A DNA stretch of 64,000 nt from NCBI GenBank assembly GCA_000231825.2, contig JH720323.1, positions 771,825 to 835,824 of the forward strand, in the 5' to 3' direction. Made by a program: the position numbers and the translations under genes. The notes beneath the pieces are model-generated. The model was not told where the DNA came from. It saw nothing but the letters and a program-made list of their open reading frames with translations, and did not search any database. The DNA comes from Tetrahymena elliotti 4EA (taxonomy: Eukaryota > Ciliophora > Oligohymenophorea > Hymenostomatida > Tetrahymenidae). Below, one piece after another: positions 1 to 15,036 of this stretch (position 1 is the stretch's first letter; every line of letters begins with the position of its first letter).

Positions 1-130
1 GTTTCTTTAAAGAATTTAGAAAAGAATATTAATAAAATATATTCAATATAATCAAAAAATTTGTATCAATATAAATAATAATAGATACTGAGTTTTAAAA
101 AGTGCGCAATTATTAAAAATGAATCAATAA

Positions 131-2388
<2,258 letters not shown>

Positions 2389-3289
2389 TAAGAATGATAA
2401 ATCAGGTATTAAATTAAAAATGAACATTTTTTGAAAAGTAAAAATAAGAATCAGGAAGCAAATTAATAAATAAATAAAAATATTTAAAATTTTTAAACTT
2501 TATATAAAATACATGAATGAATTAATAAGTCATTAAAAAAATCGAAAATTAATTTGAAAATAATAAGAAAAAGCCTAAATAAAAAGAATCAAGTAAGTAA
2601 GAAAAAATATTAAGAAAGTATATTTATTTATTTGATTCATCAGCTAATTTATTTATATTTTGTTCTATTCTCTAATTCCACAACAATTTAATACAACACA
2701 TAAACTTCTTATTGTCTTTTTTTATTGATTTTAAGATATTTATTTATTTGTTTGTTTGTTGCTTTTTGGGCTTTAATAAAATAAAAAATATTCTGTTAAT
2801 TTTACTTTGACTTAATAGTTTTCAAATTCAAAAAGAAAAATACTTACTTGACACCTTTTAGAGTTTTTCTTATTTGATTTGAATAAAGTTATCTAAATAA
2901 ATCTTAACAATAAAATATTCACCCACCAATTTTTTTGGAAAATAAAATGTAATTGATATTTAAACTTCTTGATGAAATTTACATTTAAAAAAATTTATAT
3001 TAAATAATCCAATTATGGTCCTATTCAATTATTAAATTAAAACATGAATTTAAGAAAGTATTGGTGTTTAACATTATTCTAATAATAAAATCAAATACAT
3101 CATATCTACTTTTTTCTTATTACTTTTTACTAGATTAAGTAAGATTTTCTGATTAACTTTTTTCAAATATTCATAGAAATTAATTTCTTATTATCTATCA
3201 ATCAAATGATTAGTAAATTTAATTAGGTGGAGATTGATCACACAAAAATATTTAACCCTAACTTACTTTTAATTAAATAAAGTATGAAA
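2389..3289. other. Intergenic, no gene seen
   Basis: AT-rich sequence with the 3' region of the WD40 gene. The tail just after the stop carries short open stretches but no conserved protein in any frame. A single AACCCTAAC at about 3253 is not a telomere array. Confidence 0.5.
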
Positions 3290-3504
3290 TTATCAAATAT
3301 TCTGGTAGTTAGAGTCAGAGCATTTACTATCATAATATTCACTGTATAATAGATAGTTTTTAGTTCATTAAATATGTTATAATTATGGACTAAATTCTAT
3401 AGAATGCTTACTGAACGTATAAGTTCTTATTAAACATCACCTTTTGTAGATAAATATGCATAGATTTATGTTTTTGAGTAAAATCTCTTTGTAAGTATAA
3501 ATAT

Positions 3505-3982
3505 GAATTGCCCTTATATTTTACCTCACTTTGCACTTTGCGGAATTTAGGTTTTGTTATAGACCAATTAATCGATTCGCTTAGTTTAGTTAACAAAAAA
3601 CATTAAGATTAGCTTTTCAATCAGGTTTTGAAGTTTTAATCACAACCTTTAATCTATTCTTTTACTTAAAGATAGTGCAAAAACTATTGAAAACAATTTA
3701 TAATAATAATATACACTTTGTAAATCAAGTTCGTCAAAAAGATTATCAAAAGGAAAGTATACCCAAAAATAGAAGAAACATAGCTAAAAAAGCAATATTA
3801 TATATGAAAATGAACAAAGAATTTGGAGAGGTGGCATTTATGCAATCTCCAAAACCATTAGAAAAGCTCAAAAAGATAATGCCAGGTAACTTGGATACAC
3901 TTAAATTTAATAAAACTAAAAAAAATTATTGCTCAATACATTTATTATTTTATAAAAGATAAAAAGAGTCCATACAACACTG
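3505..3982 (+). CDS. Doubtful hypothetical ORF
   Basis: An open frame of about 158 codons (TGA-free from 3507, stop TGA 3980-3982) with a basic, lysine-rich C-terminal half. There is no convincing ATG at its beginning. A neighbouring frame from the ATG at about 3282 is also open and has a possible GTAAGT donor near 3491, but the two do not splice in phase to anything recognisable. Glutamine is written mostly as CAA here, with few TAA/TAG, unlike the genes around it. That could mean chance, or a decayed or foreign fragment. No family is recognised. Confidence 0.25.
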
Positions 3983-4008
3983 ACGCTGTTTAATAAATAA
4001 TAAAGAAA

Positions 4009-7000
4009 ATGAACTAAGCCAAAAATGAAGTGATGGTATAGGTTTTATTTTTTTCCTTTTAACGAAAGCAAACTATATAGAAAAGCAATAAAAAACAGAT
4101 TTGTTTTCATTTTAAATTAGAGCTATGAAGGCCTTGCTCTATTCTTAATTAAATGATGTGAATAACTTAATAAATAACTTTTTATACTTTATCAAAGTAG
4201 GAAACAACTAATGTAACAAAACCTAATCATTTCTCTTCTACAAAGTAAATAAGTTACAACCAAGGTGCTGCTCTCTAAGAAGGCCTTAAAAGTTTTGGAT
4301 AATCAGCAAGGGCTATCTAAAATGCTTTAAAAAATAATTTGTAAGCAATTTAATGTTTTTGAAGTGTTTGTTTGTTATATGATAGATTGATATCAAAATT
4401 TATTAAGTGAAAGGTTTAAATTGAAAGAATTGTCATATATTTGTTTGCAAAACTATTTGCCAAATATTTGAAATTCAAACTATTATTTAAATTCTATAGC
4501 CTTTTTCAATCCTTGTTTGATGCAATTTAATATTATTAATTCAAAATAATTTTACTTACCTTTTTATTTAAAAGTGTAAATAGACTTAGTGGTAAAGATG
4601 AATAACTCTAAAATGAAAATGTGCAAACACAAATAAGATTGAAAAATAATTCTGCCCTATTTTAAGCATCTAAAGGGGACACAAATAATGGGGCAGTAAT
4701 CCTAGAAGAACCTTAACTTTCTCATAGGGGATAAAATAATGAGGCTCCACTTAAATTCTAACAAAAGATAAAATAAAAATAAGAGAATCAAAATATAGCT
4801 AACATTTCATAGGCTTAAAATGCTATTATTGAATCAATAGCAAATTAAAATAATCTCTAAAGTTAAAATCCTCCATCAAATTTTGTAACATAAAATTTTA
4901 TACAAATGCTTTAAATGACAGCATAAAGGAAAAACAAATCCAATCAAGGCTAACAAACTGCCTAAGTCTTAACTAATTAAAATACAAACTAAGCTAAGAA
5001 TTAAGTCTAGAATTAAAATTCTACTTCAGCTACTACATAAGCAACTTCTCAGACTTAAAATTAGTAAATTTCAATTCATTTTAATTAAATTTTTAAAAAT
5101 TCATTTATTATTTATAGATTTTATACTCTAGAAGAATAATAAAATAATTAAAATACTCATGTATTTGCTTCATCAGCTGGGTTTAATTCCCCTAATAATA
5201 ACTTAACTAAAAAATTAAGTCCTTAACTTGCATCTGTAAATAGCAGTAAAATACTTCCTTAAAAAAAACTTTTTGAGGCAAGTGGATCATTCTAATCAAA
5301 TTTTTCAAATCCGGGATAATAAAAAAAGAGCAGCTCATTGTAAAGATCTGTAAATAATCAAAAAGGATAAATAAGTTAAAATATTCAATCTTTTCCCAAC
5401 AAGAATACCCAATCCCATGAATATTTTTCAAAAAGTGTGTAAAATAACAATAAACAGTATAACTAAACTGATACAACTCCAAAATAAGATTATGACTAGC
5501 TATATTGTTTTTAAGATGTGTTGCAATATGCTCCATAACATCAACAATAACAACCTCAATTATAATAAAAGTAAAACTAATAATTTTTTATTAATAAATT
5601 TAAAATATAATTAATACAAAAGCAATAACTAGGAAAAAGCAGATATTGAAAAAGAAGTAGAAGAGGAATATTTAAATAATTTAAAGTAAATAAATAAAGA
5701 TATCATTTCAAAAAAGAAAATACCTGAAGATAAAACTAATTAATTTTTAAACTTCATTCCTAAATCAACAACAACGACAAATTCGAACTAGAGCACTATA
5801 AAAAATGACTCATCTCTTTTCAAAAAATCAACTGATAAAAAGTAGATGTTTTCAACTTAACAGTAATTCTCTAGTTCTCTAAATAACGAAAAAAATATAA
5901 GAACAAGTTATGACTAACCCAGCTCAGCAAAAAAATTAAAACCTTAGAAAGAATTACCAAATTACAGTGGAATCAGCAAAAAGAGAGATAGCTAAGAAGT
6001 TATTATGACGAGAACAGGGTCAGAATTTTACAAATCTAGTTCCCTTAATAAAAATGATTAAAAAAATTAATTAAATACTTTTTAAACATCTAAAAATAGT
6101 AATTAAAAGTAGCTTAGTACTTAAATTAAAAAACCAGAATCTCCTTTAAAGTAAAACTAACCAAAAGTAAATTAAGAAATTTAATTGAAAGAGATTCATT
6201 TAAATAATATTTTTAAAAATAATTAAAAGTAGAAATCAGGAATAAAAAATATATTTAGTAATGGTACTAAGGTGAGTTCTTCTTTAACAAGCAGTTTAAA
6301 TTCTACAAAGAAACCAGCAATGAGTCATCTAAGCAAAGAAGTGAAAAATAAGTAGTAGCTTGAACTTAGTTTAAAGGCATTAGCAAATATTAACTAAACA
6401 AGTTCTATTATTTAATCTAAAAAGTAAAGTGATGAAATATAAATGCCTTAATAAGTGTAACATGAAAATGAAATTTAAAATGGATTAAGTTAGTATGTTT
6501 CTTAGGTTAAACCTTAGTAGATGTAGTAGTATCTATCCTACCCTAGAAATGATCACTTAGATAAAATTGACAATGTGGATATCGAGTTAAAATTAAGTAA
6601 GAAATCAAGCTATGTTGGAGGTGATAACAGGTCTTCATAACTTGAAAAAGGTCTGTAACTTTCAGATTTAGATACTGTGCAAAATGAAATGATATATAGA
6701 AAAAATAGAATAGAGACTCCTATCAGCCTTGGATTTTGTTATTACAATACCAGTATGGATATGCATAATAGATATCCAAACTAAGATGATTATTTTTGTA
6801 ATATTTACAGAGAACATTTTATTTAAAGCTTTAATGCACTCAGTTTTTGTAGATAATTAGAACCTATTGATCCTCTTCTCTTGGAGTCTAAGCTAATTGA
6901 GCTTCCAATAAATCCAACTAGTAAAATATATATTAGAATTACATATTTGCAATGATTTATAATAATTTTTATAAATAAATTAAAGAAAAGAAAACAATCA

Positions 7001-7931
7001 TTTTTGATTTAGACGAAACTCTAATCCACTGCAATGAAGATCCTAATGTTTATTCTGATGTCGTCGTTTCAATTACTTTTCCTAATAATGAGGTAGTATA
7101 GGTAATTTATAAAAAAATATTTTTATTCTTAGATAACTTAAATCTATTAAATAGGCTGGTATAAATATAAGACCTTATGCTAAAGAGTGTTTAAAAGAGC
7201 TTAGCAAATATTTTGAGATTATAGTTTTTACAGCTTCACATAGCTGTTATGCTGAAAAAGTTATAGATTACTTGGATCCAAATAGATAGTATATTAATTA
7301 TGTATTAAGTAGAGATAATTGTGTTATGACAAAAGAAGGTGTACATATAAAAGATTTAAGAATATTTAAGAATAGAGACTTGAAAAATGTAGTTATAGTA
7401 GATAATGCTGCTTACTCTTTTGGTTTCTAAATTGAGAATGGAATACCTATCATTCCATTCTTTGAAAATAAAAAAGATATGGAGTTAAAGTTTTTGACTG
7501 ATTTCTTGAAAAAATTACTTGACAAAGATGATGTTAGAGTATTTATACATAAAACTTTCAAGCTCAATATTTATCAAGAGTGTGAATCAGTAGAAGAAGC
7601 TTTAGAGAGAGTTTATGGTATTAAATAGAGTGAATAATAAATGTAAGAAACAGAGGATAATTATTAAATAGAAAACGAAATGTATTACTAATAATAAAAT
7701 TATCAGTAAAACTACTAAAAAAACGCTAACCTTTAAGGTGAAGACTATGTTAATGAAGATGAAGATGATGATTTAGAAAGAGATGAAGCTGATGTGTTTG
7801 AGGATTCAAACTAAGATATTTAACCTGTTTTATATTAGTAAACCTAATAGATGTCTAAAAATAATTAGCAAGATTTTTAAACCAGTCAAATAGTATAGGT
7901 AAGTGAATTAGAACTTATCAAAGATAATTGA
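4009..7931 (+). CDS. FCP1/SCP-type CTD phosphatase-like protein with long N/Q-rich N-terminus
   Basis: HAD-superfamily Ser/Thr phosphatase of the FCP1-homology type, whose relatives dephosphorylate the RNA polymerase II CTD and other proteins. Exons 4009-4035, 4201-4340, 4575-5570, 5623-6920, 6986-7101 and 7155-7931 join in phase to about 1,117 residues; 5067-5120 may be one further in-frame intron of 54 nt. The catalytic domain begins near residue 823 with IIFDLDETLIHC (nucleophile and acid/base aspartates of DxDxT/V). It continues with INIRPYAKECLKEL, FEIIVFTASHSCYA, LSRDNC, KDLRIF and VVIVDNAAYSFGFQ, the full motif series. Upstream are about 820 residues rich in N, Q, S and K with no domain. 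An acidic, Q-rich tail follows. SCPs are usually small, so the extension is the odd part. The start at 4009 depends on an inferred 165-nt first intron and is less sure than the domain. Confidence 0.9.
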
Positions 7932-9373
7932 AAAAATTCATTTAATTTTTAAATAATAATAATGCTTTCTCATCACAAAAAATTCAATTTTTAAATTAAA
8001 ATACAAATAAATTATTCACCATGACAACAAAAGATATTATTTAAATTCTATTCAACCTTTGTACCATAAAAAATTTATATTATAAAATATATTCCAAATA
8101 TTTGATTCTATTTCAAAAAAAAAATTGTTTCTTTTTCAAGTAGAGAAGCCTTCAGTTCCTAATATTTTCTTTTATACATTAAAACTTTGTTTTTTAATTT
8201 ATGGAAGTATTTTTTATTTTGAGAATTTAATTTGTTGTGATTTAATTCTTAACAAAAAAAAAACTAAAGAGGATTAAAGTAGAATCTTCTTTGTTTTTAA
8301 ATTTATATATTGCCTTTTAAAATTAAAAAAATAATTCTTTAAAAAGAAAAACAAGTATTTGGCATATTATTTTAAGCTAATTTAATTATTAATATTCATC
8401 CTAAGGTTTTCGTCGAATAATCTTTTGTAGATTTGATTGCAGATTAATTTTAAAAAATTATGAAACTTGGAAAACAAAAAAATTGATTTTAGTTCAAAAA
8501 ATATTTATTATGAAGTTTACTTTTTTAAAATATTATTAAAAATGAAGAGATATAAAAAAATCATATTCTTAACAATCTATTATCTGGTTGAATAACTAAT
8601 AGTTATTATTTGATAATCATTTAAAGAATATCAATAAAATTAAAATTTTTACATTCGAATTTGTTCATTTGATATCGAGTTTTAAAGACCTTTTGCGAAT
8701 TTGGTAAGATCAACAATTGAAATCATCTAAAAAATTAGTTTTCTTTTGAAATGTATAAAATAAACCTTCTAAGATTCATCAAATATCCCTTTTCTTAGTG
8801 CTCAGACTAGTTGGTTAAAAACATTTTGAGAAATAAATTTATCTTACATTAAGAGCAGTAGTTCTGTAAAAAAGATACAATAGGATTGATAAAAAGTTTC
8901 TATTATTTAATTTTTGGGTAATTAAAAGAAAATTAAAGGCTAATAAAAAGTGATGGTGATCTAAAGCTAGATATTTTTTTGGAATAAGAATAGTAATTTA
9001 AGAATTATAAATATAAAAAGAGTAAAAGAGGGGAGGGGATTTTTATTAATAAGTGTTTTTTCTTTCAGATAATAAATAATATATCATCAAATATCGCTAT
9101 TTCAATTTTAATCTAAAGAAAAGAAAAAATTTAATTTACTTTTTCTTCAATTTTTTATATTTTTAATGTATGGTTTAGTTATTTATTATTTTATGAAATC
9201 GAAGAATATTATGATGTTTTAATAATCCGATCCAATTTAAATAACAATTACAAAATATTATATCTTTCAAAGATTAGATATCTTAATAAAATTTAAAATA
9301 CAAATAAAAGATATTTATTTACTTCTTTTTACTTAATTAATGTACAAATTTTTTTCTTAATGAAGACTGTTTA
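7932..9373. other. Intergenic between convergent genes, nothing recognised
   Basis: About 1.4 kb of AT-rich DNA between the convergent ends of the phosphatase gene and a minus-strand coiled-coil gene. No coding pattern or structured RNA was seen. Confidence 0.5.
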
Positions 9374-11821
9374 TCATAATTATATAATTTTTGGATGAGA
9401 TAAACCACTTAGAATAAAATTATTTCCATAGAAATGGTCAATTTTATTGGCTTTTCCTTTTAATATAATTTTATGGTATTCAAATAAACAAAATCTTTAC
9501 ATGAAGATTCTATTATATTTATTGAACATGTTTAACCTCTCTATTTCTTTATTAAATTTTTAAAGAATTTAAAGATCACTTCGTAATTTTTCCCATGTTA
9601 AATTCATAACAGTAAACTATTCGAAAAGATCGGGGTTGTATTGGCTTATCATTTATTTTTAATAATCAAAGAATTGATTGTATTTGAATTGAGATTTATC
9701 ATTGTTTAAGGAAATTATATTTTCAATTTATTCAACTGAATAAGGAACTTGTGGAGAAACTAAAGCTTATAAATCACTTTTATTATATGTTAAATGGAAA
9801 ATTTTGAGTATTTTTTTTTATCGATTTACATCTTCAGGATCTTCATATGAAATATTATCTGCCACATATCTGATTGAATACATTATAAAATTCTTCATTT
9901 AATTATGTAATTAAAGTTTTTTAGAAAGCTTTCTTTCATCTTAGTGCCTTTTGATTAGATAATTTTCTAGCTTTTGAATTTCTCTCTTCTTTTAGGGGTT
10001 CTCCTTTTTCATTTCAAATTTCTTTTTTGAAATATCGAGCAGAAGTTATTTATTTTATTATAACAATGGTTTATTTTTTTCGATTTCTTCTTGTATTTGC
10101 TTCTACTTTTCTTTTGATCCTTTTTCTCTTGTGTACTTGTATTCTTTTGGCCAAAAGTTCACCTTAAACAACTCATTAAGCCTTTCTAGACAATCATCTT
10201 ATTTTTAGATGAGTTACTTCTTTATTTATTTTAGTCTTAAAATTATAAAAATTTTATGATTTTCATTTATTTTAAATAGCTTCTTTGACAATGATAAAGT
10301 CTTTTCAATAACTTTTTTGGCATCAATCACTATAACAACATGTGATTTACCATTTATTTTTATTTTTTTTTAAGAAATGTATTTTGAGATGTCAGCAATG
10401 TATTTATAATATATACCATATAATTATAATAATTGTGCTTCAGATCTATTTGGGATCATGCAAGCTTTAATTATGGTATTATTTTCATTCATATCCTATT
10501 CACTTGATGAGGCATTTTTGTTAGTTAAATTAATGTTAGAGTAATCAACAATCTTAATGTTCTTTAAAATTTAATCTGATTATTACGAAGAAACCTAATA
10601 TATCGAGTTTGAATTAAGATTGGAAATAGATAAATCCTATTTACAATCTGATTTGTTTTACTGGTCTTATTAGTCAATTTAGCTAGCGATTTGTTATTAT
10701 TTGTTGTCGAAAAGCTAATTTTCATTTATTTACTGAACTTGAAATTTTTACATAGAAGAAAAGAATTACGATTCTTCAGGAATGATATCTAAGATATTAT
10801 TGACAGCTTCATTATTTAATAGAAAGGGATAAACTTAAGATAGCTCTATCAGCTGCTATTCATATTTGCAAAGTAGAGTTTAGTAATAATAGAGAATCTT
10901 CTAATACTTAAATTTTTCTTTTTTGACTTGTCTTTTGTCAAGTTCACAATATTTTCTTTTCTCCTCTAGCTCTTTGTATTCATTTAATTTATTGTTTTAG
11001 AGTGACTAAAAATCTGATTGAGAATGATTAGGTATTTTTTAATCATTTAATTATTTTAATTAAGTATCTATAATTATTGATGTAGAAAGTTTTGCTTTTT
11101 CTTTTTACGACTCAATAATGAAATCCTCTTTTTCCTAGAACTAATAATTTAAAACTGGCTTACAATTTAAATTTGTGAAAAAAAAAAAAATAAAATTTTT
11201 TTATTGAAAAATAACATAAATGTTTAAGGAATTTCAGCTTGTCATTATAAAATAATTGAAATTTCTTTTTAACATAATTATTTACAAAAATTTGCATAGA
11301 CATCAAAAAGCAATTTTAGAATATTTAATCTGAATTAAAACAAAGAAATTAGCAAAAATGAAGGAGTTTACTTTTTGATATAACTTCACTGTTTCTCTTT
11401 TTGCAAAGGTCTCATTTTTAATGGAATTCAGTTTTTATTCAACTTACTCATCAACTCCTTCTTTTCCTATGTATTAGGTTGCTATTTTTTTAGTTTTTTT
11501 ATCATCTACATTTAATTAGTCACTAATATTATATGTATTCATATTATAATATTTAATATTTTGATCTGAGTGATCCGAAAGATCTTTGGTATCATTTTAT
11601 GAATTTTTATAATTTTCATATAATTTTTTAGCATCGCGCAAAATTATCTAAGCCTTTAATATCTTTTTAGGTTCTCTACTACTTAAACATGTGTTAGTTT
11701 TATTTAAACTATCTAATATATGACTGAATACTCCATTAGGTTTGAGATAATTATGATGTTAGGCCTTCTTAATGAGTTTAACATAATCATCAGATAAAGT
11801 GTCATCTGGTTAATTGTTCAT
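9374..11821 (-). CDS. Coiled-coil protein of unknown function
   Basis: Two exons (11821-11372 and 11158-9374) join in phase 0, giving 744 residues. The start MNNQPDDTLSDDYVKLIKKA is the first ATG and opens the frame; the stop is the TGA complementary to 9374-9376. The protein is hydrophilic and rich in K, E, Q and N. Heptad-like helical stretches occur in the middle (KLNEYKELEEKRKYCELDKR) and again at KEKQKQIQEEIEKNKPLLQQ, followed by a basic segment. A short hydrophobic strand (GKSHVVIVIDAKKVIEK) lies between coils. There is no signal peptide, membrane span or recognised catalytic motif. It has the same orientation and style as the next upstream gene, about 560 bp away, but the two sequences are not obviously related. 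A structural or cytoskeletal role would be a guess. Confidence 0.75.
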
Positions 11822-12385
11822 AGATTTTTAACCTTTTAAAAAAAGTTTAAGCAAAGTGCTTTAACACTGAAACAAAATTTGACACTATATGAAAATAACC
11901 TAGTTGAATAAATACTATAATAAGATATTATATTTTTTTAAAAGTCTTTTACTACAATTAATTTGCTTCTTGAGTGAATTTTGATATATTTAGAATAAAA
12001 CCTTTCTATTGATTTTTTAACAAATTTAATCAATTAAATAAATAGTCATTCAATTTTTCTTACATTATTTTTTACATTTTTTTAATTCCTAAAATGCCAA
12101 AAAACAAGAAGATCTAGCGATATTTGTTCTAATCATTTCTTATGCACAAATTATACTAACATAGAAAATTAAAAAATTTGGTGGGTATTTTTTTGTTTTG
12201 AATTAAAAAAAATATTTTAATTTCCAAACATTTTTTAATTTTGATTTTTTATAACAAACAAACATTTTGAAAGCATAAATGAATACAAATTAAAATAAAT
12301 TTTTATTAACTAAATATAAAATATATTTTTTGATAACTTTATAATATAAATAAAAACAATCATTCTTTCTATTTCTCTTTTTTTT
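11822..12385. other. Intergenic, presumed promoter of 9374-11821
   Basis: 564 bp between two minus-strand genes. It is AT-rich with homopolymer runs, and should hold the 3' end of the upstream gene and the promoter of the downstream one. No specific element is identifiable. Confidence 0.4.
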
Positions 12386-15036
12386 TCAATTTTTGATTTC
12401 CTATATTATTTTCTAATGGGTATCTATGACTTAAACATCACTTTCACTTGATTCAATTTCTTATATTTATATCTCTTTAATTTATTTATCACTTTAGGAA
12501 GGTTAAATAACAACCTAGGGGTTTTAAGGAGGATATAAGATCATCTATTTTGATAATTTTACATTTTCATTTTCTATATTAGGAGACTCAAGTAATAAAT
12601 GCTATTAAATTTACTGTTAATTATATAAATTTTGTAATTTTATATTGCTAGGTTGAAATTCATTTTATTAGTGTTAATAATATGCGGCCTCAAGACCTTT
12701 AGGATAACTATGTTTGCTATATTTTATTTCATTTAAAGGAGGTTATTGTTAAGATGGTATTTGATAAGGAGGTGGAGGAGGAATTTATTATTTATTTTAA
12801 GATTTATTGTGAATAGATTTATCAATTTGGTTAGGAGACTAATAAGGAGGTTAGTAGTGCAAGGGAGACTTTTCATATTAAGAAACTCCATATGTTGGAG
12901 GCAGTAAATTAGAAGAATTATTACGAAGATGGTGAGCAAAATAATCATAATTAGAATGGTGAGGCTATAAATATGGGGACTTTTATAATTAATTTTAATA
13001 TCCAACACCATTACTCAATGGCTATCTTTTAATGCTTTCTAAATTTTTATTCAAAGTTATATTAATTTAATTGTAAGTTTCATCAGATATTTTGTTTATC
13101 TGCTCAGCTTTATTATTTGTCATGGACTTTTAATTAGTCTTTTCTTTTGTTTATCCTTCAGCTTTCTGCATGCTTAATGTATTTGTTTCTTTACTTGATA
13201 ACTCTGATTGTGTTTATTCAATTTGTTAATAATTTTTTTTGTTTTTTTTTTACTGTTGTTACTAACTATCTTCGATGCTGAGCCTTTCTTGCTGCAATTA
13301 TAGCATCTTTTTTTATTCAATCTGCTTTTGCTGATATGCTAAATGGTTAATAACTATTGGAGATTTGGCTATTTTAAATCTATTTTTGCCTAAATTGGCA
13401 CCATTTGAAGCTTATTTTGAATCTTCTAATTCTCTACTTCCTTTCCTTGACTCTTAATCTAAAATATCTTCTTTATATTGGTAAGAAATTTCTTTATTTA
13501 AATTTTACTTTTTCTAAAATTCTAATTCAAGATAACTTTGCATTTATTAAAAATGTTTTATTTTTTCTTCAAGTAACTTTTTTCTTGACTAGAAATATTA
13601 TATTCTTTAATCCATACTCAACCCATCTACCTCATAATTTTTATTCATTATATCTTCGGTCAATTTTTTTTGTAAGATATCACAAGAAATCATTTCTTCA
13701 TACAAATCTTATGGTATATTTTGAGGGTCAAATGCATAAGGGGTATTATTATATGGTGGTGGATATTCTTGTTAACCCATATGATATTAAGGATATTATT
13801 ATAAGTATTAATTGTCATAGAAAGGACGCTGATAATACTCTTAACTATATTCACTTTAATTTTGCATCTAGATAGGATTCTCGATATTTTTTTTGAATAT
13901 ATCAATGTTTTATGTAGGATTTTATTCGAAAACTTAATTTTTTTATTAATTATAGATAGCAGAAAAATCTTTAAATTTCTGCTCTGATTCATTAAGCATT
14001 ATTTATTTATCATTTAATTGATTAAGCATGATCTATTTTTCATTTTACTGTTTTATTACATTTCTTTGCTATTTAATTTTGAAAGGTTAGATATTTCCCT
14101 TAATAAATTATTTCCCTCCTTAAATTTATGAAGTATCTTGATTAATATTCTTTTATTCATTTTAGAAAGATTGAGAGTTTTCTTAAGTCTGCTATTCCAT
14201 CACTTAAATCTATTTGATCTGCTTACCATCTTTTCCTAAATTTAAAAAAATAAATTTTTTACACACTTTCAAACAGTAAAAAAGATTTGATCAGGAAGTT
14301 TTTTTAATAGTCTCTCTAAAATGTTGTTTTTAAATATACCTTGATAAACAAGGAATGAACAATATTTTAAAGTAAAAAATTTGATTATGAATATTTATTT
14401 TAGCTATCTAAATAATTTAAATAGTATTAAATTTATACCTTTCATTATTTGTGCATCTTTTATATCAATCTAACATTCTTTTTGAATGTTTATTTAAATG
14501 GATTGGTTTTGATTCATATTTTTAATAGCATTATTAATTATCTCTTTCTGCTTTAGCGAAGTTTCGTTTTATTGCAATATATTTGCCTACAGAGCCTACT
14601 ATATTTTTTGTATATTGTTGTTGTTATTAATCTATTCATTTTGGATTCTTGAGTTTTTCTTGTTTCCGTTTTTACCTATTACTTCTTCATCTATTCTTTT
14701 TTGCTTTTTTCGAATAGTCTCATTTAAGTATTACTCAAATTCGCTTTTATAATTTTAATTATTCTTTATTAAGCTTTAATACCTAGAATAGTATTGTTCT
14801 ATGGTCTTAGCTGCTTCCTACATTTCTATCTTTGAAATATATTTTTACAAAGATTTTGAATAATTTTTATTTTTAAATTTAAGATTATCTTCCTGCTGCA
14901 GTTAAGCTTGTTCTTGAAAGCTTTGATGAAAATGTTGGATTATCTACAAAGTAGGCTTTTTGATATATCCTTTTTCTTCAGCTTTTTAAACCTTGGATAG
15001 TAAATATATCGAATCTGCTTCAGTGAGGTTCTTCAT
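12386..15036 (-). CDS. Proline/glutamine-rich coiled-coil protein of unknown function
   Basis: Exons 15036-14439 and 14235-12386 join in phase to 815 residues, starting MKNLTEADSIYLLSKVQKAE. The first ~200 residues are helical and charged (SIYLLSKVQKAEEKGYIKKP, then NETIRKKQKRIDEE). A Q-rich coil follows, with a near-repeat of QIMLNQLNDK and QIMLNESEQK, and a region predicted to be helical (SRKKLLEEKIKHFQQMQSYL). The C-terminal third is P/Y/Q-rich (IPPPPPYQIPSQQQPPLNE, HYQPPYQSPNQ), the composition of a disordered or phase-separating segment or of a ligand for WW/SH3-type domains. No enzyme motif, signal peptide or membrane segment is seen. TAA and TAG are used heavily for glutamine. Confidence 0.75.

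Noticed and set aside
3250..3262. AACCCTAAC as telomeric sequence
   Set aside because: A single unit, and ciliates of this type use CCCCAA repeats; the window is internal to a chromosome.
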